A DNA stretch of 64,000 bases. Source: Planctomycetota bacterium. GTDB lineage: Bacteria; Planctomycetota; Phycisphaerae; Phycisphaerales; Zrk34. Positions 28,387 to 37,645 of this stretch are shown here, one piece after another (within the stretch, counting starts at the first letter, position 1; each line of letters starts with the position of its first letter). Position numbers and translations under genes: made by a program. Location: contig WGMD01000029.1 in NCBI GenBank assembly GCA_016125255.1, forward strand, positions 62,001-126,000, written 5' to 3'. The notes under the pieces are model-generated. The model was not told where the DNA came from. It ran no database searches and was given only the letters and a program-made list of their open reading frames with translations.

Positions 28387-29193
28387 ATGCTGCTTATGCG
28401 CCGACGCGCCTTTACATTGATCGAGCTTTTGGTCGTCGTGAGCATCATCGCGCTGCTGGCGGCGCTCCTGCTTCCATCGCTGCGGCAGGCGAAGATCGCC
28501 GCGCGACGCGTGGTGTGCATGTCGAATCTGCATCAGTGGGGCGTGGCGCTGCTCAGCACGTCGGCTGACAACGTCGGCAAACTGCGCCAATCCACCCGCG
28601 GCGGCTCCAATCCCAACATGCGCAATGCCGCCAATGTCTGGTACGCCAATCCGTACTCCGACGAGTGGTCGATTCCCTTGCTTGCGTCCTATCTGCCGGG
28701 CGTCGATCTGAATGCGAAGGTGATCGGCGGCGTGTGGCGTTGCCCGTCCGCATCGGCCGATTGCAACCTGACCACATATGACACGTACTGGCTGAACGTC
28801 GGCGCAACTTATGGGTACGTCAATCTCCGCTACAACATCCTGACGGGCGTCGATCAATGGTCCGCCGCCGCCAGCGCGACGGCCCAACGCGAATTGGTCG
28901 GCACACGACCCGGCGGCGCCGCGCAGATCATGATGAGCGACATCCTCTACAAATGGACCTACGGCGGATGGTCCTACAACGACGGCAAAGTCGCCGCATC
29001 GGGACATTACTCCGCGATGGGTTTCGCCTACACCGACTACGGTCCGCCGCAGTTCGAAGGCGTCAACCGACTCTACGGCGACCTGAGCGTCAAATGGAAA
29101 GACGGCGCCGAGTACGACCCCGCCGCCATGCAGGCCCTCAACGTCGGGCTCGGCTGGGTCCGCGGCGGCGCCAGCGATACCTACTTCTATTGA
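28387..29193 (+). CDS. Prepilin-type N-terminal methylation domain protein (pseudopilin-like)
   Basis: A 268-residue protein. Prepilin head [20 protein letters not shown], with cleavage expected just before the hydrophobic stretch, followed by [19 protein letters not shown] as in the protein at 2470. GGAG ends three bases before the ATG at 28387; the ATG at 28396 is the alternative and loses only MLL. The soluble part has [20 protein letters not shown] and [15 protein letters not shown] near the end, the usual place of the H-x-G/D-G block in DUF1559-like proteins. Last gene of cassette B, 45 bases after the PEP-CTERM gene. Confidence 0.82.
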   Translation: MLLMRRRAFTLIELLVVVSIIALLAALLLPSLRQAKIAARRVVCMSNLHQWGVALLSTSADNVGKLRQSTRGGSNPNMRNAANVWYANPYSDEWSIPLLASYLPGVDLNAKVIGGVWRCPSASADCNLTTYDTYWLNVGATYGYVNLRYNILTGVDQWSAAASATAQRELVGTRPGGAAQIMMSDILYKWTYGGWSYNDGKVAASGHYSAMGFAYTDYGPPQFEGVNRLYGDLSVKWKDGAEYDPAAMQALNVGLGWVRGGASDTYFY

Positions 29194-29524
29194 ACCCGCC
29201 CGGCCTCAGCGCTCCCTCAATGGCCGACAACATCCAACCGCATTGACCCGCCCGCAACGACTCCTTTCGACACATGATCATCGCGCGTGCCTTCATCCGC
29301 GCCCCGAGCATATTCAGAAGACCATCAGCCGCGTCGACTTCGCCCGCCTGACGCAGAACACCCCGCCCCGAACCCCTGGAAGCCATGAGGCAGGAGCAGT
29401 GTCATGAGTCTGCCGCAGTACATCATTGATGCGGCTCACCGGCTGAAATCACACCTGCGGCACAGCCGCTTAACATCACAGCTCGAAAGGAGCTTAATGA
29501 TGAGTCACGCAGATGAAAGTGAAA
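29194..29524. other. Intergenic region between convergent genes
   Basis: No gene with convincing coding features. A 62-codon frame at 29404-29592 has a GGAG upstream, but it runs through the hairpin at 29525 and has no recognisable sequence. Nothing else of note. Confidence 0.4.
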
Positions 29525-29549
29525 AACCCACGGTGGGACACCGTGGGTT
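29525..29549. terminator. 11-bp perfect hairpin AACCCACGGTG
   Basis: Arms AACCCACGGTG and CACCGTGGGTT around GGA, 27 bases past the stop of the minus-strand HEAT protein gene. It belongs to the same loose family as the CCCACGGAT hairpin at 13557; a degenerate relative (CCGCAGTGGGACACCGCGG) sits at ~24108. Confidence 0.6.
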
Positions 29550-29575
29550 CCGGGGGTTTGACGGAAGGCGACGGG

Positions 29576-31813
29576 TCAGTTGCCGACGATGAGTTCGACG
29601 CCGTTGGAAGTCGGGAGGTTGAGGGCGCCGTGGGCGTCGGCGGCGGCGTCGGCGACGGGGCCCTTGGCGGAGTCGACAAGCTCGAGGATCTTGCGAAGGT
29701 GCAGGTCCGAAAGCTGATTGCCGTTGGCACGGGCGCTGTGGGCGAGGTCCTGGAGGAGTTGGACTTGCATGGCGGCGCCGCGCTTGCCGGCGAGGGCGGC
29801 GTCGGCGAGGGCGACCTGCGCTTCGGGCTGGGGCATGAGGGCGAGCACATCGGCGGCGGCGAGCGTCACAGGGTCGCGCGTGTCATTGAGCGCTTCGAGC
29901 AGGGCCGGCTTGGCGTCGGCGACGTGGAAGATCGTGCTGTTGGCGAAGGTCAGGTCCTTGAGGATGCCCAGCGCGGTGAGGGCGTAGGTTTGGGCCTGAT
30001 CATCGCTGAGCGTTCCGCCGGCGGCGGCTGCGGCGGCCTGCTTGAGCGCTTCGATCATCTTGTCTTTGCCAGCTTCGCGATCGGTCACGTAGACCATCGG
30101 CTTGTCGTCGACCATGCGGGTCATCGAGATGACTTCACCGGAACCGGCGAGGATCACGATGGGCGTGGCGGCGAGCTTGGAGATGCGGCGGGCGTTGGCG
30201 ACGGTCGCCAGGGCCTGATCCATCGGCTGATTGACGACGATCAGGTCGACGCCGGGCGCGGTGGCGACCTGCGCCATGGCGACGTCGATGGAGTTGCCCA
30301 GCAGCATGCGGTACTGGCCGGCGCCCTCGATGAGCTGCGTCACGCTGTTGATCGCTTCGGTATCGGGCGCGATGGCGACGGCGTAGAGCTTGCCGGATTC
30401 ACGGACGGCTTCGGAGAGGACGGGCACGACGCGCTGCGACCCGCTGAAGTCGGTCTGGGGCAGCGAGCGGGCGATCGTGAAAGCGGCCTCAAAGCGGACG
30501 CGTCGATCGGGGTAGTTCATGGCGGCGATGAGCGGCTGAATGCTGCCCTGCACGTTGAGCAGACTGATCGCCCCGCTGGTAGAGCTCAGAGCCGAGATTG
30601 CATCCAGGGCCAGGTCGGGGTCCATGTCGGCGAGCGCCCGCTGAAGGACGGGTTGAAGATGACTGGGGCCGGCGAGCGTCGCATAGAAGTGCGGGCTCTG
30701 CATCTTGGCGCTGTAGCTGGGGTCCTCGGCTCCGGCGGGCAGATGGTTCTCGCGGCGGAAATTGGCGGCGATCCACAAGCTGAACGCCGGCGAGAGTCCG
30801 CGGTTGATCTGCAGCGCCCGGCGGCAGGCCCGCATGGTCATCACATCCGCGAAGATCGGCGTGGGAATCTTCAGGAACGAAAGCCCCGTGCCCGAGTCAT
30901 AGGTCCACATCAGGTTGAAGTCCGCATCGGGCTCCATGATGAGACTTTCGCGGTGGGCGTAGTAGTCTTCGCCGAGCATGAAGAACAGTCGGTCGGAGGA
31001 GGTTTCGACGGGGACGCCGGTGCGATCGACGATGCGGTCGTAGGCGAGTTTGAGGACCTTCTTGGTGTCGTCGCTGACATCCTTGCGATCGAGCTCCGCC
31101 TTGAGGTACGGCAGGGCCAGCGGGTAGCCGATGCGCGAGAGCACTTCGCCGACCTGCTGCTTGGGCACATCGGGCAGATCATGCAGGGCTTCACAGAGCG
31201 GGGCGACCATCGGGCGGCCGAGCGTCACCATCGTCTCGATGACATAGGGGCGGAGTATCTGATCTTCGTGATCGACGCTGAGGATGACGGCGAGCAACTG
31301 CGGGGCGGCATACTCACCGGCGCGCTTCAGGCGCGTCTGTGCATTGAGCCGGGCGCGGAGACCATCGTCGAGCGAAGTGATCGATTCACGGATGCGTTTG
31401 CCTTCGCGGGCGACGTCGAGGCGGGCGTCGTTGATGCGTTCGGAGACTTTCTTGGCCAGATCGCTGGGAGCGCCGCCCATGCGTTCGGTGCGCTGCAGGG
31501 TTTCGTCGTAGTCAGTGTAGGAGGAGATTTCCTCGATGACGGTGAGGATCTGTTCGCTGGGGAGGTTGAGGCCAAGGAATCCGGAGCCGGCGGTGTTGGC
31601 CATCTCAAGGTTGGCGACGCGGAGGTAGTGGATGTAATCCTCCCAGAGATCCAGCGCCTTCTTGAGATCGGGCGGAAGCGACTCGGCATCGCGGGGCTTG
31701 AGCGGCGTGGCTTCGCCGGCGACACCCGTCACCGCATCCTGCGCCATCAGAGGCGAAAACGAAAAAGCTGCGTAGACCACCGTAGCCGCGAGGAAGAGAT
31801 GCGTGCGCGTCAT
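29576..31813 (-). CDS. Secreted HEAT-repeat protein
   Basis: A 745-residue protein. The ATG at 31813 opens a signal peptide (MTRTHLFLAATVVYAAFSFS ... MAQ) and AGGGA precedes it. Helical HEAT-type repeats are visible: LLAVILSVDHEDQILRPYV, MVAPLCEALHDLPDVPKQQV, LALPYLKAELDRKDV, PVLQRALADMDPDLALDAI, QPLIAAMNYPDRRVRFEAAFTI. The C-terminal third contains a domain with VDLIVVNQPMDQALATVANARR and TPIVILAGSGEVISM, which looks like an alpha/beta receiver-like fold without an obvious phosphoacceptor. Function unknown; probably a periplasmic scaffold. Followed by a hairpin at 29525. Confidence 0.75.
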   Translation of the reverse strand: MTRTHLFLAATVVYAAFSFSPLMAQDAVTGVAGEATPLKPRDAESLPPDLKKALDLWEDYIHYLRVANLEMANTAGSGFLGLNLPSEQILTVIEEISSYTDYDETLQRTERMGGAPSDLAKKVSERINDARLDVAREGKRIRESITSLDDGLRARLNAQTRLKRAGEYAAPQLLAVILSVDHEDQILRPYVIETMVTLGRPMVAPLCEALHDLPDVPKQQVGEVLSRIGYPLALPYLKAELDRKDVSDDTKKVLKLAYDRIVDRTGVPVETSSDRLFFMLGEDYYAHRESLIMEPDADFNLMWTYDSGTGLSFLKIPTPIFADVMTMRACRRALQINRGLSPAFSLWIAANFRRENHLPAGAEDPSYSAKMQSPHFYATLAGPSHLQPVLQRALADMDPDLALDAISALSSTSGAISLLNVQGSIQPLIAAMNYPDRRVRFEAAFTIARSLPQTDFSGSQRVVPVLSEAVRESGKLYAVAIAPDTEAINSVTQLIEGAGQYRMLLGNSIDVAMAQVATAPGVDLIVVNQPMDQALATVANARRISKLAATPIVILAGSGEVISMTRMVDDKPMVYVTDREAGKDKMIEALKQAAAAAAGGTLSDDQAQTYALTALGILKDLTFANSTIFHVADAKPALLEALNDTRDPVTLAAADVLALMPQPEAQVALADAALAGKRGAAMQVQLLQDLAHSARANGNQLSDLHLRKILELVDSAKGPVADAAADAHGALNLPTSNGVELIVGN

Positions 31814-31934
31814 TGAGATTTCCCTGAGTTGCCGGCGGCCTCGTGCGGGGACCGCTCTCCAAACGGTAAACCACCGATTCCACGTAAGATAACCCACTCC
31901 CATGCGGGTGTCAATCCGAGAATCGCAGATGTAC

Positions 31935-31952
31935 CAAGCCCAAAGCGGCTTG
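31935..31952. terminator. 6-bp hairpin after rny
   Basis: CAAGCC-CAAAGC-GGCTTG, directly past the stop of the minus-strand rny gene. Weak stem, no T-run; a terminator role is plausible only from its position. Confidence 0.35.
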
Positions 31953-31953
31953 A

Positions 31954-33555
31954 TCAGCGGGCGTATTCCACACTCCGCGTCTCGCGAAGCACCGTGACCC
32001 GCACCTCGCCGGGGTAGGTCATTTCCTGTTCGACCCGATTGGCGATGTCGCGGGCGACCTTGGCGGACAGGGCGTCGTCGATCCGCTTGGCGTCGACGAT
32101 GACCCGGACCTCGCGGCCGGCCTGAATGGCGTAGGCCTCCTTGACGCCGTCGAAGCTCGTGGCGATGCCTTCAAGCTGTTCGAGCCGCTTGACGTAACGC
32201 TCGAGCGTCTCGCGGCGGGCGCCGGGGCGGGCGCCGCTGATGGCGTCGGCGGCCATGACAATCGGGGTGTACGGCGTGGTGGATTCGATGTCGCCATGAT
32301 GCCCGCCGATGGCGTTGAGCACGGCTTCAGATTCGTTGAACTTGCGGGCGAAGTCCATGCCGATCTGCGGGTGGCCGCCTTCGACTTCGTGGTCCATCGC
32401 CTTGCCGATGTCATGCAGGAATCCGCAGCGGCGGGCGATCGTGCCGTCAAGGCCCAACTCGTCGGCGATGACCTGGCAGAGGTACGCCACTTCAATGGAG
32501 TGGCGCAGAATGTTCTGCCCATAGCTGGTGCGGTAATAGAGGCGCCCCATCATGGCGCTGATCTTCGGATGCAGGCCCTGGATGTTCGCTTCGATGCACG
32601 CTTCCTTGCCGAACTTGACAAGTCGTTCCTCCATCTCCTTGTTGACCTGCTCGACGATTTCCTCGATGCGGGAGGGATGGATGCGGCCGTCTTCGATGAG
32701 GCGCTGAAGCGACTCGGCGGCGACGGCGCGGCGGACGGGGTCGAAGCAGGAGACGATGACGACGCCGGGCGTGTCATCGACGATGACGTCCACACCGGTC
32801 GCCTTCTCGAAGGCGCGGATGTTGCGGCCTTCGCGGCCGATGACCCGGCCTTTCATGTCGTCGGAGGGGATGTCCACGGCGGAGACGGTCGAGACGGAGG
32901 TGTGCTCGGCGGCGAAGCGCTGGATGGCCTGAAGCGTGATCTTCTGAGCGTTTTCCTTGGCTTCCTCCTCCGCTTTGGCCATCTCACGCTGCACGATCCG
33001 CCCCGCTTCGTGCTTGCATTCGGTTTCAACACGTTCCAGAAGCAGACGCTTGGCGTCCTCGACGCTCAACCCGGCGATATTCAATAGCTGATTGCGCTGC
33101 TGTTCGAGCAGGTCGTCGATCTGGGCTTCCTTGTTTTCGATGGTGGCGTTGCGTTCCTTGAGGCGTGCTTCGAGCTGGTCGAGGGACTTTTCCTTGGTCG
33201 AGAGCACATCGAGCTTGCGGTCGAGATTGTCCTCACGCTTGGCGATCCGGCGTTCGGTTTCCTTCATCTCGTCCCGCGTCGCGGCGATCTCCTTTTCGAA
33301 GGCGTCGCGCTTGGCGGACAGTTCCTCGCGGAAGTCCAGTTCGATCTGCTTTTTGGATGTTTCACCCTCGCGGCGGGCTTCGGACACGATCGACTCGGCT
33401 TCGGTGCGGGCGGCGGCGAGGGTCTTGCCGCCGAGCATGCCGACGAGGACGAATGAAACGGCTCCACCGGCGATGGCGGCGACCAGCAACCCGAGAATGA
33501 AGGTGCCGGTCTCGATGGCGGCCAGGGAGAGCGGGAACTGCAGAAGGTGCGTCAT
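31954..33555 (-). CDS. rny: Ribonuclease Y
   Basis: A 533-residue membrane-anchored endoribonuclease that starts mRNA decay. N-terminal helix [21 protein letters not shown], then a long coiled coil (about 40-200). KH domain with [23 protein letters not shown] domain with [19 protein letters not shown] and [19 protein letters not shown], carrying the metal-binding His-Asp pair, and IGGHHGDIE. Ends with the usual [30 protein letters not shown] precedes the ATG. Length is normal for the family (about 510-530). Confidence 0.96.
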   Translation of the reverse strand: MTHLLQFPLSLAAIETGTFILGLLVAAIAGGAVSFVLVGMLGGKTLAAARTEAESIVSEARREGETSKKQIELDFREELSAKRDAFEKEIAATRDEMKETERRIAKREDNLDRKLDVLSTKEKSLDQLEARLKERNATIENKEAQIDDLLEQQRNQLLNIAGLSVEDAKRLLLERVETECKHEAGRIVQREMAKAEEEAKENAQKITLQAIQRFAAEHTSVSTVSAVDIPSDDMKGRVIGREGRNIRAFEKATGVDVIVDDTPGVVIVSCFDPVRRAVAAESLQRLIEDGRIHPSRIEEIVEQVNKEMEERLVKFGKEACIEANIQGLHPKISAMMGRLYYRTSYGQNILRHSIEVAYLCQVIADELGLDGTIARRCGFLHDIGKAMDHEVEGGHPQIGMDFARKFNESEAVLNAIGGHHGDIESTTPYTPIVMAADAISGARPGARRETLERYVKRLEQLEGIATSFDGVKEAYAIQAGREVRVIVDAKRIDDALSAKVARDIANRVEQEMTYPGEVRVTVLRETRSVEYAR

Positions 33556-34534
33556 GGCGTGCCCCTTTCGTATACCGCTTGCGGGGTCATCGCATCTGCG
33601 GTGCGAGGACGCCGGGCGGCCGGGTTAAAGAGGCACGTACTGGGCGATCGTCAGCCGACCCACACGCCGGCTGAGGCGCAAACCATTAATCGACGAATCG
33701 ATTGAACGATGAAACTTGATCCGGACAGCGCGCAGCGATAAACGCCCCGTACTGCTCGAATCCACACATGGTCACACCGGCCGGTGCTGAATTGTTCGTA
33801 ACGTCCGGCCCACGCTTGCCTGCGGTCTGTCTTTGAATGAATCGTGTGTGTTGTAAGTTCAATCTATTCGTCCCTTGGATAAGGGCGTCTCCATTCGGAG
33901 ACTCTTTAACGGTTCACGCGCGGCCTTCAAGTCGCCAGCACGTGCCGATTGTTCCCAACGAGCGGCGCCAGACCTCGAGAAGTGTTGGCGGCCCTTCTTT
34001 ACGCATGTTAACGCTGCGCTTGCGGACTCGTCAAGTCGCCTCGTCGGCGTCTCCGACATGCCATTGCGATCGCCCACCAACCGTTGGCACCTGTCGACAT
34101 TCGGACACCGCCCGCGTTCACATCGAACATCAATCGGCGCAACTGATACAGACCGCACAGGCGTGATCGTCATTTCTGACCTGAAATCGCCACATTGCAA
34201 GGGTCATCGGGAATTCCGTGCCGGTCCATTGTGGAACCCGACTTTAGCCCTCGGTTGTTCCATAATGGTCCACATTTCTTCAAACCTATTTCATTTCACA
34301 GCTTACGGATATTCGACGGGGCCGCGGTGTCCATATTGGTACAGAATTTTCAGAGGCACGATCAGCGGACAAGATTTCAGATCTTGCACGTAACGCATTG
34401 ATTTATCTGGTGTTGCAAAAGCATACGAACAAGCTTTCACGTTTGGCACGCGGTTCGTTAATGGGTCCTACGACAACGTGCAAGGGGACAAGAAACGGAC
34501 TGACCCAATTCCCCTTTTCTGAAAGGAACGAACC
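33556..34534. other. Long (~980 bp) non-coding stretch
   Basis: The largest gap in the window, between divergent rny and the receiver-like gene. Base composition falls visibly toward 34240-34480 (TTTCATTTCACAG, ATTTATCTGGTG), as expected near promoters. Open frames at 33837, 33859 and 33875 overlap on different frames and strands, have no Shine-Dalgarno and resemble no family I know. I could not fold a tmRNA, RNase P or 6S RNA by eye. An unrecognised RNA gene or a decayed gene remains possible. Confidence 0.4.
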
Positions 34535-35035
34535 GTGCCGATCCCGATTCCTCTGACAGTCAAAGTGCTCGTCGTCCTGATGGACGACTCGGTCGTTCCG
34601 GGCCTCAACGAAGCGGCCAACACGCACCGCTGGCCGGTGCTTCGTCAGCCCAGTGCCGGCAAGGCTCTCAAGAACATTCGTCTGATCCGTCCGCAGGTGT
34701 TGATCGTTCAGGTCGACGGCTCGGTGATGATCCTTCAGGAAGCCGCCCGCCTGGTCCGCTTCCTTCGTACCTATCCGCCACGTCCGGGTGTGGTGGCGAT
34801 CGCTTCGCAGCACACGGACGAAACCGAGCGTGCGATGCGTGCCGCCGGCGTGAGCTGCTACCTGCCGGAAGACGCCGATGCGGATCTGATCGAACAGTCG
34901 GTCACTCAGCTTCTGGCGAACTTCGCCGCTCAGGCGTCCAGCCCGTCCAAGACCCAGCGTCAGATCGACCGTCGCGTGCCCGCCGCCGAAACGTCGCGCA
35001 CCAACCCGATCATCGTCCCGACCCAGCCCCAGTGA
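34535..35035 (+). CDS. Degenerate receiver-domain protein
   Basis: A 166-residue protein starting at GTG (GAAAGGA eight bases upstream). Residues 8-130 follow the CheY-like alternation: VKVLVVLMDD, RPQVLIVQVDG, GVVAIASQHTDETERAMRAAGVSCYLPEDADADLI. The usual phosphoacceptor position is Q59 by hand alignment, with an Asp two places on (D61), so phosphorylation is doubtful. The C-terminal tail (about 130-166) is Ser/Pro/Arg-rich and likely disordered. Next come a 63-residue protein and a PEP-CTERM protein on the same strand, each behind strong ribosome-binding sites. Partner and function unknown. Confidence 0.6.
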   Translation: MPIPIPLTVKVLVVLMDDSVVPGLNEAANTHRWPVLRQPSAGKALKNIRLIRPQVLIVQVDGSVMILQEAARLVRFLRTYPPRPGVVAIASQHTDETERAMRAAGVSCYLPEDADADLIEQSVTQLLANFAAQASSPSKTQRQIDRRVPAAETSRTNPIIVPTQPQ

Positions 35036-35042
35036 GAAACGC

Positions 35043-35063
35043 GGTGGTGCCAACCACCAGGAG
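35043..35063 (+). promoter_or_regulatory. Hairpin touching the Shine-Dalgarno of the 63-residue gene
   Basis: GGTGGT (35043-35048) pairs with ACCACC (35053-35058) around GCCA, and the stem runs directly into CAGGAG (35058-35063), the ribosome-binding site of the gene at 35070. The stem could hide or expose the site; this is inference. Confidence 0.35.
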
Positions 35064-35069
35064 TCGACC

Positions 35070-35261
35070 ATGCCCACTCTCACACGCAACATCCACCAGA
35101 CCAGCGGCGAAGAGCTGCTTCTGATGGCGATCTTCGGGGACCGTCGTGAACGCTCGACTGTGAAAAACGAACTGGAGCGCCGCTCCATTGACATGACGAG
35201 CCCGCGTGCGGCCCGTCGCAGCAAGAACACCGTGACCGTGAACTCCACGGTCGCGGCCTGA
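35070..35261 (+). CDS. Small hypothetical protein (63 aa)
   Basis: The ATG has CAGGAG seven bases upstream and the codon use resembles the neighbours, which supports a real gene. The protein is polar: MPTLTRNIHQTSGEELLLMA, then a basic middle (FGDRRERSTVKNELERRS, SPRAARRSKN). No hydrophobic segment, Cys or known motif. Downstream are two hairpins (35272, 35304). It probably shares a transcript with the receiver-like gene 34 bases upstream. I do not recognise a family. Confidence 0.6.
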   Translation: MPTLTRNIHQTSGEELLLMAIFGDRRERSTVKNELERRSIDMTSPRAARRSKNTVTVNSTVAA

Positions 35262-35586
35262 GGGAACCAAATGAGCGGCCTGGACCGCTCAAGGGAGTTA
35301 GACAGTTCCGTGCTCGTCGAAAGGCAATCACGGAACTTCGGAAAGCAACGATTTCCACGCTTTCCCGAACCCCGAACCACGAAAGGAGACAAGTTGATGG
35401 TGTGAAGTCTGACGGTGGAAATCGAGTGCTTCCAAAAGCATTCAAACGAGACTCGGGAACGCAACGCCCAAGTCTCAAAAGGCAGGGGAAAGGTCGATGT
35501 TCGATCTTCCCAAAAACAAATGCCAGCGATTCGGAATGATCTCTGGCGATTCGGAAACAAGAAACAGGATCGAAAGGACAATTGTT
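35262..35586 (+). promoter_or_regulatory. Leader region with two hairpins and a two-codon ORF
   Basis: Holds a 7-bp hairpin TGAGCGG/CCGCTCA (35272-35291), a 9-bp hairpin AGTTCCGTG/CACGGAACT (35304-35337), and a strong Shine-Dalgarno (AAAGGAG, 35382-35388) in front of ATG-GTG-TGA (35397-35405), a minimal two-codon frame. The PEP-CTERM gene begins 181 bases later. The layout resembles a regulated leader, but no known riboswitch is recognised. Confidence 0.35.
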
Positions 35587-36390
35587 ATGAAGCTCTCCAA
35601 GATGATCAAGACTCTCGCGTTCGGCGCCTGCATCGGCACCGGCCTGATCTCCAACGCCAACGCCGGCATCCTCGACGTCATCAAGTCGTCCGGCGATGCG
35701 AACATCGTGCTCACCTACTTCAACCGTGACATGGGCACGACCTACAACTTCAACGCCATCGGCGACGAAGACACCTGGGGCGTGGCGTACGTGACCGTCA
35801 TCGACGCCAATGACAACGGCACCCCGGACTATGTGTTCGGTGCCGGCGGCGAATTCCTGACGATCATGTTCCATGGCGGCCATGACACCTCCACGACCCT
35901 GGCCAGCGCCACCGTCAACAGCGTCACCGCTCCCTTCCAGATCACGGCCACCGCGGGCGTCGTCATGGATGTCTACCTGACCACGACGAACCCCTTCACC
36001 GCCGGCCAGTTCGCCCCCAACGGCTCCGCTGACCGCTCCGGCAACACCTATGCCAACGTCACCACCGGCACGAAGGTCCTGAGCCTCACCAGCGACTCCT
36101 TCCAGACCTTCTTCAACGCCTCCACGAGCGGCACCGGCAACGCATTCTTCAGCGTCGACGCCGGCAACAGCGATGCGACCTGGGCTTCCCTCTTCGACAC
36201 CAACAAGCAGAACGGCGGTCTGTCCGACCTGCATGTTCAGTTCACCACGAACATCCCCGCCCCCTCTGACTGGCTCGTCACGAGCAACGACCCGGCCCGC
36301 GGCTTCATCGCCCCGCTGCCCGGCGCTGCCTCGATGGGCTTCGGTCTCCTGGGCCTGATCGGCCTCGGCCGCAAGCGTCGCGCCGCCTAA
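35587..36390 (+). CDS. PEP-CTERM sorting domain protein
   Basis: A 267-residue exported protein. The ATG at 35587 follows GAAAGGA by eight bases and opens the signal peptide MKLSKMIKTLAFGACIGTGL ending NANA. The body is one compact domain (residues ~25-235) with VVIDANDNGTPDYVFGAGG-type loops, rich in Thr, Asn and Gly; I do not recognise it. Tail: APLPGAASMGFGLLGLIGLG followed by RKRRAA, a PEP-CTERM-like signal. The strong ribosome site and the classical terminator behind it suggest high expression. Confidence 0.85.
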   Translation: MKLSKMIKTLAFGACIGTGLISNANAGILDVIKSSGDANIVLTYFNRDMGTTYNFNAIGDEDTWGVAYVTVIDANDNGTPDYVFGAGGEFLTIMFHGGHDTSTTLASATVNSVTAPFQITATAGVVMDVYLTTTNPFTAGQFAPNGSADRSGNTYANVTTGTKVLSLTSDSFQTFFNASTSGTGNAFFSVDAGNSDATWASLFDTNKQNGGLSDLHVQFTTNIPAPSDWLVTSNDPARGFIAPLPGAASMGFGLLGLIGLGRKRRAA

Positions 36391-36428
36391 GTCTCCAAAA
36401 GACTTAAGCCGCAAGGCAACAATCAAAA

Positions 36429-36461
36429 GGTCGGACGGTTCAACCGTCCGGCCTTTTTTTT
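36429..36461 (+). terminator. Rho-independent terminator
   Basis: GG-T-CGGACGGTT-CA-AACCGTCCG-GCC, followed by eight T residues (36454-36461). The most classical terminator in the window, 38 bases past the PEP-CTERM stop. Confidence 0.9.
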
Positions 36462-36592
36462 ATGCGCGTATTACTCCCAATACGCCCGCGCCGAGCCCAT
36501 GCCGCCTTCACAATCAGCCGATACCACTCAAAGCGCCCGACCGTTTGCGACCCTCGAAAGCGACCGGTAACATGCGCTCGGAGGTTACGATC

Positions 36593-37645
36593 ATGATCAA
36601 TGCGTCTCGATGGATCGGTGTCGGTCTGGTTGTCATCCTTGCCGGCCTCGTCGCTCGCCCGGCAAGCGCCGATGACTTCGACAAGATCGGCTTCGGCCTG
36701 CGGCTAAGCTCCGCCCTGTCCCGCTTCTCGTCCTACGCCGACGTCGCCTCTGTCGGCGGCGCCTCCGCCGGCAGCCAGTGGTCCAGTTCCGTCAACCCCG
36801 CCTCCACCGACTGGAAACCCATCGGCGACAACAAGACCGTCTCCTTCAGCCCCCAGTTCGCCGCCATCGCCTTCGATGAGGGCTCTAACCTTTACGTGAC
36901 CGCTCAATCCCTGACCATCGACCTCGGCGACTTCGGCTCGATTCAGCCCGCACTCGCACAGGCCTTCTCCAACGAAACAGCCCTGCGAAACAAGCTCGAT
37001 TTCGATTACGACCTGTACCTGGGGCAGATCCAGTGGGGCAAGAAACTCGACGATCAGTGGGCCGTCGGCTTCGCCTTCGCCGCCTCCCAGTCGGACCTGA
37101 GCGAAGACTTCGCCACCTTCGACTTCATCGACGCACACTCCGATGCGTACAACTTCCGCGCCGGCGTCCTGCACGCCCCCGCCGACCACTGGCTCGTCGG
37201 CCTGACCCTCGACGGCGGATGGACCCGCACACTCACCGACACCCGCAACTTCCTCTTCGGCGGCGCCAACACCAGCGCCCACGACACCACCTGGCAATTC
37301 ACCACCAAAGCCGGCGTGTCCTACGAATACGCCGACGACCCGCAGACCAACGACTCGGCGATCTATTTCGACTATCACTACTCCCGCTTCTGGGACTCGA
37401 CCGGCCACCTCACCGAGCACAGCTTCCACGGCGGCGTCGATCATGAATTCATGAAGGGCCTCTGGGGCCGCCTCGGCGGAGCCGTCGACGCCCGAGGAAA
37501 CCTCAGCGCGACGACCGGCATCGGCATCTATCCCAACGACTGGCTCACCATCGACATCGCCTACCAGTGGGGCTTCTTCCCCGAACTCTCCCCCGAATTC
37601 GGCGGGTCCAACGCCGTCGTCGTCTCCGTCTCCATCGCGTTCTGA
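36593..37645 (+). CDS. Outer-membrane beta-barrel protein
   Basis: A 350-residue protein. The ATG at 36593 follows GGAGG by eight bases and begins the signal peptide INASRWIGVGLVVILAGLVA ending PASA. Alternating polar/hydrophobic strands run to the end, which closes NAVVVSVSIAF with a C-terminal Phe, the usual BAM-recognised barrel signature. Aromatic girdle pairs (TIDIAYQWGFFPEL, YFDYHYSRFWD) support a barrel of about 12-14 strands. It loosely resembles FadL/OmpP1-type transporters (NPAST-like 'SVNPASTDW'). Substrate unknown. Confidence 0.65.
   Translation: MINASRWIGVGLVVILAGLVARPASADDFDKIGFGLRLSSALSRFSSYADVASVGGASAGSQWSSSVNPASTDWKPIGDNKTVSFSPQFAAIAFDEGSNLYVTAQSLTIDLGDFGSIQPALAQAFSNETALRNKLDFDYDLYLGQIQWGKKLDDQWAVGFAFAASQSDLSEDFATFDFIDAHSDAYNFRAGVLHAPADHWLVGLTLDGGWTRTLTDTRNFLFGGANTSAHDTTWQFTTKAGVSYEYADDPQTNDSAIYFDYHYSRFWDSTGHLTEHSFHGGVDHEFMKGLWGRLGGAVDARGNLSATTGIGIYPNDWLTIDIAYQWGFFPELSPEFGGSNAVVVSVSIAF

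Noticed and set aside
26725-29007. 760-codon minus-strand frame opposite the second PEP-CTERM gene
   Set aside because: A shadow of repetitive GC-rich coding sequence; Gly/Ala/Val/Asp-rich with no recognisable family.
29404-29592. 62-codon frame after cassette B
   Set aside because: Runs through the terminator hairpin of the neighbouring gene and has no recognisable sequence, although a GGAG precedes it.
29513-31816. 767-codon plus-strand frame opposite the HEAT-repeat gene
   Set aside because: Antisense to a gene with signal peptide, ribosome site and repeats; its own translation shows none of these.
33837-34393. Several overlapping frames in the long gap before 34535
   Set aside because: No ribosome site, no family resemblance, different frames competing; no positive evidence for coding.
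34444-34458. TGGCACGCGGTTCGT as a sigma54 promoter before the receiver-like gene
   Set aside because: The -24 half is perfect but the -12 half lacks the GC dinucleotide (reads TCGT).
35272-35405. Possible known riboswitch in the PEP-CTERM leader
   Set aside because: Two simple hairpins and a two-codon frame do not match any riboswitch consensus I can recall.
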